Assembly (NCBI GenBank): GCA_030692365.1
Contig: JAUYCC010000071.1
Coordinates: 21,226 to 85,225 of the forward strand
DNA length: 64,000 bases
Direction of reading: 5' to 3'
Origin: Pelolinea sp.
GTDB taxonomy: Bacteria; Chloroflexota; Anaerolineae; Anaerolineales; Anaerolineaceae
The stretch's first letter is position 1, and each line of letters starts with the position of its first letter. Position numbers and translations under genes: made by a program. Under the pieces are notes generated by a model. It did no database searches and was not told where the DNA came from. It worked only from the letters and a program-made list of their open reading frames with translations. Of the stretch, positions 58,255-64,000 are shown piece after piece.

Positions 58255-59019
58255 TTATCCGAGCACCCACTGCCTGAGAAGGTTTAATAAGGTAACCTGC
58301 AGCATGGCAGCGGCAAACCCGGCGATCAAAAATAAACCCAATGATTTCCACTTTGTAAAACTGTTTTCTTTCTTAAATAATATTATCCAAAAAATTGTAT
58401 AAAGCATTGTGATGATAATCATTACCGTCACAATACTTATATACGCAAAAACCTGAAAAAAGATAGCGTTGGAGGAGAGCATAATCCACCCAGCAAGCGC
58501 TGATAAGAAGACGTAACCCGCAACCTGCCAGAGGTTTATGAAAAGGGGTTTATCAATGCCATCTTTCCAAACGGTCAGGTTGAACAATGTCATCAGGGCA
58601 GTGGACATAACCAACCCCATGCCAAAACCTGTCACCAGTCGGGTCATGTTAGTGGTTTCATAAATTATGGACCTGTTGAGAAAGTCTCTGATAAATGAAT
58701 TAACGCTATCACCAGCCCAGGCCAGGAAAAGAAATAATAGAAGCAAGAGGAAACCTCTTTTCGGGATCGCTTTTCTTTTACCTTGAGTGAAATAATAGGC
58801 TAACCCGATAAAGCTGCCAAGATAAAGCCCGCTGCAGCGTGCACACAGCGGAAATTGTGTGTCTGAATTTGAGAATGAGTGCGAAGTGATTTGGTGGCAG
58901 ACGGACGAACCCACCGCGAAGGCTTTTTCATAAAATCCATGCGGGGTATATAAAATCCAGTTCGCTGTAATGATTCCGGCGATCAGGATGATCAGTCCTG
59001 CGGTGATAATTCTTTTCAT
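58255..59019 (-). CDS. DUF2085-like membrane protein
   Basis: FAVGSSVCHQITSHSFSNSDTQFPLCARCSGLYLGSFIG (CHQ...CARCxGLY). Confidence 0.8.
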   Translation of the reverse strand: MKRIITAGLIILIAGIITANWILYTPHGFYEKAFAVGSSVCHQITSHSFSNSDTQFPLCARCSGLYLGSFIGLAYYFTQGKRKAIPKRGFLLLLLFLFLAWAGDSVNSFIRDFLNRSIIYETTNMTRLVTGFGMGLVMSTALMTLFNLTVWKDGIDKPLFINLWQVAGYVFLSALAGWIMLSSNAIFFQVFAYISIVTVMIIITMLYTIFWIILFKKENSFTKWKSLGLFLIAGFAAAMLQVTLLNLLRQWVLG

Positions 59020-59105
59020 AGTGAGAGTATTCTGCCTGGTTGTGATTGGTCAATTATATATGAGATGAATCTGGTCAGAAATCTCTGGTTAGGAATAAAA
59101 TGGTG

Positions 59106-59262
59106 TATACTACATATAAGGTTTATTTACCTCGCTATCTTTTTGGATGAGGAGGTGGTGCCCAAAATGTCTAGTTATGAACTTAGCGCTGCGGTATCCC
59201 TCCTCGGAATCCGATAACGGATGCCGCAGCCAAAAAAACAGAAACCGCCGAAAGGCGGTTCT
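59106..59262 (+). other. Candidate small transcript: -10-like box, strong SD, 16-codon ORF, 12-bp hairpin with anti-SD in its loop
   Basis: TATACT 59106; GAGGAGG 59149-59155; ATG 59167-TAA 59217 (MSSYELSAAVSLLGIR); stem GCTGCGGTATCC 59188-59199 / GGATGCCGCAGC 59219-59230; CCTCCTC 59199-59205. Confidence 0.4.
59243..59260 (-). terminator. Hairpin AACCGCC-TTTC-GGCGGTT on the minus strand followed by TCTG then T7
   Basis: Plus strand: CAAAAAAACAGAAACCGCCGAAAGGCGGTT; would terminate the minus-strand remnant at 59289. Confidence 0.5.
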
Positions 59263-59288
59263 CTGTATTAATCTTTTGTTTTGGAATT

Positions 59289-59834
59289 CTATTCCAAAAA
59301 ATCTGCCAGCTTTATCAATTGGTCTGCCCAGTATTCTTTCATTACCTCCGCTTTTTGTGAATCGGACAAATTTCTGTGATTAACGCTCACATGCACTTTT
59401 TCGCCCCTGGAATAAAAGGATACATTTAGCGAGGTAAACCCGTCCACCCACGTTATGCGCAGGGTGTGGTTAAGTGTGGCTTTACGGATGGCAATGACCG
59501 GGTATATGAGCCATTTGTTCCTTACACTTTCATCCGTCCAAGCTGTGAATGCCGCGTCAACACTGGCGGTTATTATTTTGCTTTTGCTGATCTGATACCC
59601 ATGTGGGTGTTGGTGGGGCAAGCGTTATCCACACGCCTGCTAATATGAGACAGGCACCATCTCCTGCCACCAGTCTTACATATGGAATTTATTCTAAAAG
59701 ACCGCTACAATTTCTTTAAGCTCATGTCCGCGCAGCCGCTTGCGTCCAATAACGCGAACCATTCCCCCACGATTTGCCTGTTTTTGCATTGACAGCTTCG
59801 CTGCTTATCTGCGTCTCGGGAATTTCCCCTCCAT
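59289..59834 (-). pseudogene. Decayed DUF4287/SRPBCC-domain gene
   Basis: Minus-strand remnants in changing frames: ISSEAVNAKTGKSW / EWFALLDASGCADMSL / KEIVAVF*NKFHM*DWWQEMVPVSY*QACG*RLPHQHPHGYQISKSKIITASVDAAFTAWTDESVRNKWL...RITWVDGFTSLNVSFYSRGEKVHVSVNHRNLSD...KEYWADQLIKLADFLE. Confidence 0.8.
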
Positions 59835-59964
59835 TTACCTAAAAGCTGTTAGTTTTTCTGATATTTTCTGGAATTAATGATATACCAGTATCAATGTATT
59901 CCAAGAATCCATTTCTTAATTCCTTTTTAATTCTTGAGTACTGTTATAGAGTGTTATTTGTAAA

Positions 59965-61479
59965 ATGAAAATTAGAACCTGTCTTGTTATTTTTCTCGTA
60001 TGCTTTGTAATGAACTGCGGGTGTCAGGTAATTTCATGGATCAAACCCATGGGTGGAGGGGGAATAACCCATCAAAGTCAGGATTCGGGTGAAAATCCTT
60101 TAGGTTTGTACAAAGCAAACCTGGTCTCCAGTGAACACAGCGTTCTTGATACATTCAAAGGCGCAACACGGTATCAGATTGAACTTAAAATTGATGATAA
60201 TCTAACATCCGTCTCAGGCCATCAGGATGTGGTTTACACCAACCAGGAGACAACCGCACTCGATCAGCTCTATTTCAACTTGATTCCAAATGTCGGTGGC
60301 GATTACCTCAAGGTTGAGAATATTCAAGTGAATGGTAAGCCTGTCACTTGGGTAATGGTTTTTCAGGATTCGGCTTTAGAGATTGATTTAGCTGAACCAC
60401 TCCAACCAAGAGCGGTATTAAATATCAGCATGGATTTTTCGGAAACGGTTCCCGACCATATGGGAGGAAATTACGGACTTTACATTTTTCAGGATGATAT
60501 CCTCGCGTTAGATTCTTTTTTCCCGATCATCCCGGTGTATGACGATGGGGGCTGGAATGTGCAAGACCCTCCGAGTAATGCGGACATGATCTACACGGAT
60601 GCCGCTTTCTTTGAGATGCAGGTCACTGCTCCCAAGGACCTGGTTTTGGTGGCTTCCGGCGTTGAGGTCAATACAACAGAGGAAGAAGGACGCCAAATTG
60701 TCACCTTCGCGGGCGGACCACAGCGCGATTTTTACCTGGCTGCCAGCCCCAGATATCAAAGCGCCAGCCAGCAGACTGGGGAGGTAAAAGTCACCAGTTA
60801 TTACCCAAAGGAATTTAGCGATTCGGGTAATTTAGTGCTTGAAACCACGGTAAAAGCGTTGCAGGTATTCTCCAGGCGCTACGGACCTTACCCCTATACA
60901 GAACTGGACCTGGCCAGCACACCCATGCAAGCCGGCGGGATGGAATACTCAGGCGCGGCGGCGATGGCGCTGGGTTTATATGAACAGGGGAATACCGCGA
61001 GCGGCTCGCCCAACACCGTTTTTCTGGAATACGCTACTGCGCATGAGGTGGCTCACCAATGGTTCTTCAACCAGGTGATGAATGACCAACTGGAAGAACC
61101 CTGGCTGGATGAGGGCTTTGCACAATACCTCACATATATCTATTATCTGGATACCTATGGCAGTGCCGTGGCTGATCAGGTCCGTGCTTCATGGGAGCGG
61201 TACTGGTCAGCGGCAGATAAAGAACCCATCCCGATTGGAAAGCCGGCGGGCGATTATGAGCCAAATCAGTATGCAGCTATTATTTACGGCCGCGCGCCTC
61301 TCTTCATTCTGGAACTGGAAAAGAAAATGGGCGCAGAGGTTTTTACGCACTTTTTAGCTGAATATGTGAAAACGTACCGGTGGAAAACGACGGACACCCA
61401 GCAATTTAAATCTCTGGCTGAAGAAACCTGCAACTGTGATCTGACCAGTTTGTTTGATGAATGGTGGGCTGTCAACTGA
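59965..61479 (+). CDS. M1-family (gluzincin) aminopeptidase-like lipoprotein
   Basis: Lipobox-like CFVMNCGC; YATAHEVAHQWFFNQVMNDQLEEPWLDEGFAQYLTYIYY (HExxH...E). Confidence 0.9.
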   Translation: MKIRTCLVIFLVCFVMNCGCQVISWIKPMGGGGITHQSQDSGENPLGLYKANLVSSEHSVLDTFKGATRYQIELKIDDNLTSVSGHQDVVYTNQETTALDQLYFNLIPNVGGDYLKVENIQVNGKPVTWVMVFQDSALEIDLAEPLQPRAVLNISMDFSETVPDHMGGNYGLYIFQDDILALDSFFPIIPVYDDGGWNVQDPPSNADMIYTDAAFFEMQVTAPKDLVLVASGVEVNTTEEEGRQIVTFAGGPQRDFYLAASPRYQSASQQTGEVKVTSYYPKEFSDSGNLVLETTVKALQVFSRRYGPYPYTELDLASTPMQAGGMEYSGAAAMALGLYEQGNTASGSPNTVFLEYATAHEVAHQWFFNQVMNDQLEEPWLDEGFAQYLTYIYYLDTYGSAVADQVRASWERYWSAADKEPIPIGKPAGDYEPNQYAAIIYGRAPLFILELEKKMGAEVFTHFLAEYVKTYRWKTTDTQQFKSLAEETCNCDLTSLFDEWWAVN

Positions 61480-61555
61480 CCGCAAAAAGCAACAAGCGAT
61501 TCGTTTATAATCCCAAATAATTTTGTCAATTTCATTCTTTCATGGAGGCTGACCA

Positions 61556-63007
61556 ATGACCGAGAAAATGAAAACCGCTGACTTGCTCGACTGGCTGGAT
61601 GAACAAACCCCCCGCTTCACCCACATGTCCGACCAAATATGGGAGCACCCCGAGATCCTGTGGGGAGAATTCTTCTCCTCCGGACTTCAAATGGATTTTT
61701 TTGAAAAGGAAGGTTTCAGGATCACCAGAAATCCGGCGGGCATGAACACCGCCTTTATCGCCGAATGGGGGCACGGAAAACCTGTTTTGGCTTTCATCGG
61801 CGAATATGACGCACTCCCCGGATTATCCCAGGCGCTCAAACCGGAACGCGAACCCATTATCGCGGGAGCGCCGGGTCACGGCTGTGGACACAACCTGCTT
61901 GGGGTTGCCGGGCTGGCGGCAGCAGTCGCAACGCAGAAATGGATGGAAAAGAACCAATTTACCGGAACTATCCGCTATTACGGCTGCCCGGCGGAAGAGA
62001 TTGGCGGCGGTAAAGTGTTTATGGCGCGCGACGGGCTGTTCGATGACTTGGACGCGGCGCTTTCGTACCACCCCGGCATCTATAACATGCCGTCTCACAT
62101 GGCTACAGTCGCGATTGTCTCCTCCAATTTTAATTTCAAGGGCGTATCTGCCCATGCGGGCAGCGCGCCTTACATGGGGCGCTCCGCGCTGGACGCGGTT
62201 GAATTGATGAATGTGGGCGCGAACTTTTTGCGGGAGCATGTCCTGGACGGGACGCGCATTCAGTATGTGATCACTAACGGTGGCCAGGCGGCCAATATTG
62301 TGCCCGAATTCGCCTCCGTCAATTACATCTTGCGTGCGGAGAAACCGGAATATTTGATGGAAGTCGCTGAACGCCTTCGCAACATCGCCAAAGGCGCTGC
62401 GCTGATGACAGACACAACATTTGAAGAAGTGTTCGAAAGCGGCTTTGCCAACATGACCTCCAACCGATATTTGGCGGCGCTTATGGAGAAGGTCATGCAA
62501 ACTATTGGACCGGTCGAATTCACCAAAGAAGAAATGGCTTACGCCCAAAAGATCAATAACACCTTCCCCGGCACAAATGCCGATTATATCGAAGACAAAA
62601 TTGATACGCTTAAGATTCCAGAAGAATTTGCCGCTTTATTGAGGAAGTATAAGGACCTGCCTTTGCTCGGGGGGAATTTCCCGGCGATGGATGGCGGGGC
62701 GGTTTTCAAAGGGGCGACCGATGTGGGCGACCTCAGCCAGGTAGCACCGACCGGCGCACTGTGGACAGCCTGCTTCCCAACCTGCACCCCGGGACACTCT
62801 TGGGCGAACGTCGCAACCGGTGGAATGTCCATCGGTCATAAAGGCATGATGCACGCGGCCAGGATTTTGACTCTCACCGCGGTTGAGATGTTCACAGACC
62901 AGACCCATTTCCAGAAAGCCCGTGAGGAATTTGAGAAGGCAATGGCGGGCAAGAAATACAAGCCCCTGATCCCGGAAGGTTTTCAGCCGCTGCAGCGAAA
63001 GCCATAG
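61556..63007 (+). CDS. M20-family amidohydrolase (AbgB-like, p-aminobenzoyl-glutamate hydrolase subunit B type)
   Basis: FIGEYDALPGLSQ, GAPGHGCGHNLLGVAGLAAAVA, YYGCPAEEIGGGKVFMARDGLFDDLDAALSYHPG. Confidence 0.88.
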   Translation: MTEKMKTADLLDWLDEQTPRFTHMSDQIWEHPEILWGEFFSSGLQMDFFEKEGFRITRNPAGMNTAFIAEWGHGKPVLAFIGEYDALPGLSQALKPEREPIIAGAPGHGCGHNLLGVAGLAAAVATQKWMEKNQFTGTIRYYGCPAEEIGGGKVFMARDGLFDDLDAALSYHPGIYNMPSHMATVAIVSSNFNFKGVSAHAGSAPYMGRSALDAVELMNVGANFLREHVLDGTRIQYVITNGGQAANIVPEFASVNYILRAEKPEYLMEVAERLRNIAKGAALMTDTTFEEVFESGFANMTSNRYLAALMEKVMQTIGPVEFTKEEMAYAQKINNTFPGTNADYIEDKIDTLKIPEEFAALLRKYKDLPLLGGNFPAMDGGAVFKGATDVGDLSQVAPTGALWTACFPTCTPGHSWANVATGGMSIGHKGMMHAARILTLTAVEMFTDQTHFQKAREEFEKAMAGKKYKPLIPEGFQPLQRKP

Positions 63008-63035
63008 ATTTAATATAAATCCATCAAAAATGAAA

Positions 63036-63072
63036 AAGAGCGCCTCCTTCTTGGGGCGCTCATTAAAAAATT
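63036..63072 (+). terminator. Terminator after abgB-like gene
   Basis: GAGCGCC-TCCTTCTTGG-GGCGCTC, followed by ATTAAAAAATTT. Confidence 0.55.
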
Positions 63073-63240
63073 TGTCCTCAAAGGAACCCTGCCTTTCGTA
63101 ATACTTCGGGTAATAAAGATCCCAGGTTTTGAACGTTTGTACCTCTAATGGGTATGCAGAGGTTATCTGATGATATCTCGAATATTTTTTTGCCCCAGAT
63201 GGATGCAGATTTCTTGATATTCGAATTTGAGCAGGTAACT

Positions 63241-63425
63241 TTACGATTTCAGCCGGTAACCTACTTCATGTTATGTGTGGATATGAGTTGGTCTTGAAGG
63301 ATCAGGTTCGAGCTTACGGTGCAGATTACTGATGTTGACGCGCAGAATGTACAAATCATCGTAGCCTTCACCCCATACTTGATGGAGGAAATGCGGGTTA
63401 TGATAGGATAAATTGGTTGTCTTTC
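63241..63425 (-). pseudogene. C-terminal fragment of an OmpR-type response regulator (Trans_reg_C)
   Basis: Minus frame: HNPHFLHQVWGEGYDDLYILRVNISNLHRKLEPDPSRPTHIHT*HEVGYRLKS*; internal TAA at 63271-63273. Confidence 0.75.
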
Positions 63426-63453
63426 GCAGTACAATAAAATTAGATTTCATCAT

Positions 63454-63862
63454 GAATACTGCTATTTCGGAAACCGAACAACTGTATTGGAACATCTTTG
63501 AAACCGCCAGTGATGGGGTGCTGATCACTGACCTGGAGACCGGTAGGGTGCTGGCCGCCAACTCCGCGGCGGCAGAGATGCACGGATACGCGCGCGAGGC
63601 TTTTAGCGGGCTGTAGCTGCAAAAATTTATCCATGCCAAAAGCCTGCCCTTTTTCGCCGATTATGCTCAAGTGATTCAGCAGGGTGGCCTGTTCGAGATG
63701 GTGGCGCAGCATGCGCGGTGGGACGATTCGCTGTTAAGTGTCGAATGGCGCGCGGTGGCGTTCAAGTACCAGTGCCGCACCTGCGCGTTAGCGCTCCTGC
63801 GCGATGGTAGCAAACGGAAGCAAAGCCAAGGGACGTTAATCTTATGCAACAGAGCCAACTAA
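63454..63862 (+). pseudogene. PAS-domain protein fragment with in-frame amber codon
   Basis: MNTAISETEQLYWNIFETASDGVLITDLETGRVLAANSAAAEMHGYAREAFSGL*LQKFIHAKSLPFFADYAQVIQQGGLFEMVAQHARWDDSLLSVEWRAVAFKYQCRTCALALLRDGSKRKQ; TAG at 63614-63616. Confidence 0.75.
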
Positions 63863-64000
63863 ATCGGAAAGAAAAAGAAGACCAAAAAAAAGACAACCCG
63901 GCACTGAGTAAAGTGATCGAACGAAACATTCGCACGATCATCCATCTCCGTACAAAGACCGCGAGTGAACGCAGCCTGCAAGGCCGCATCGCCGACGCCA
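63844..64000 (+). CDS. DUF1003-like membrane protein, N-terminal part only (runs off the window)
   Basis: MQQSQLNRKEKEDQKKDNPALSKVIERNIRTIIHLRTKTASERSLQGRIADA, open to window end. Confidence 0.6.
   Translation, partial: MQQSQLNRKEKEDQKKDNPALSKVIERNIRTIIHLRTKTASERSLQGRIADA

Noticed and set aside
59147-59383. 78-aa plus-strand ORF (MRRWCPKCLVMNLALRY...)
   Set aside because: Starts on the SD itself, reads through the hairpins into the antisense of the SRPBCC relic, and has no recognisable domain.

Overview
The window looks like a chromosomal segment of an Anaerolineae/Chloroflexota-like bacterium (lineage inferred from gene content, not tested). It has three blocks. (1) About 1-16 kb: housekeeping and transport genes (S9 peptidase, SixA phosphatase, DUF2089/SHOCT pair, MFS, rhomboid, guanylate kinase, FmdB, TetR plus MacAB-type efflux, SerA-like dehydrogenase, M32 carboxypeptidase, L,D-transpeptidase). 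(2) About 16.7-48.5 kb: a large surface-glycan cluster with a Wzm/Wzt-type ABC exporter, sugar-nucleotide enzymes, many glycosyltransferases, two NeuB-type synthases, a NeuA-HAD fusion, a second NeuA, an SpsF-like NTP transferase, a radical SAM enzyme and a methyltransferase-GT2 fusion. (3) About 48.8-64 kb: Kbl, a TPP-riboswitch thiamine operon (thiN-thiB-thiP-thiQ), M1 and M20 peptidases. The most checkable new observations are: a near-identical 15-bp palindrome (ATTCAAYARTTGAAT) at two cluster promoters, one overlapping the -10 of a winged-helix regulator; a GT4 gene that appears to need a CTG start codon; a 93-bp tandem duplication between thiN and thiB that differs only by transitions; four decaying genes (GNAT, DUF4287/SRPBCC, PAS fragment, response-regulator fragment); and a small orphan transcript candidate at about 59.1-59.26 kb whose hairpin loop carries a perfect anti-Shine-Dalgarno. 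No rRNA, tRNA, CRISPR array or transposase was recognised.
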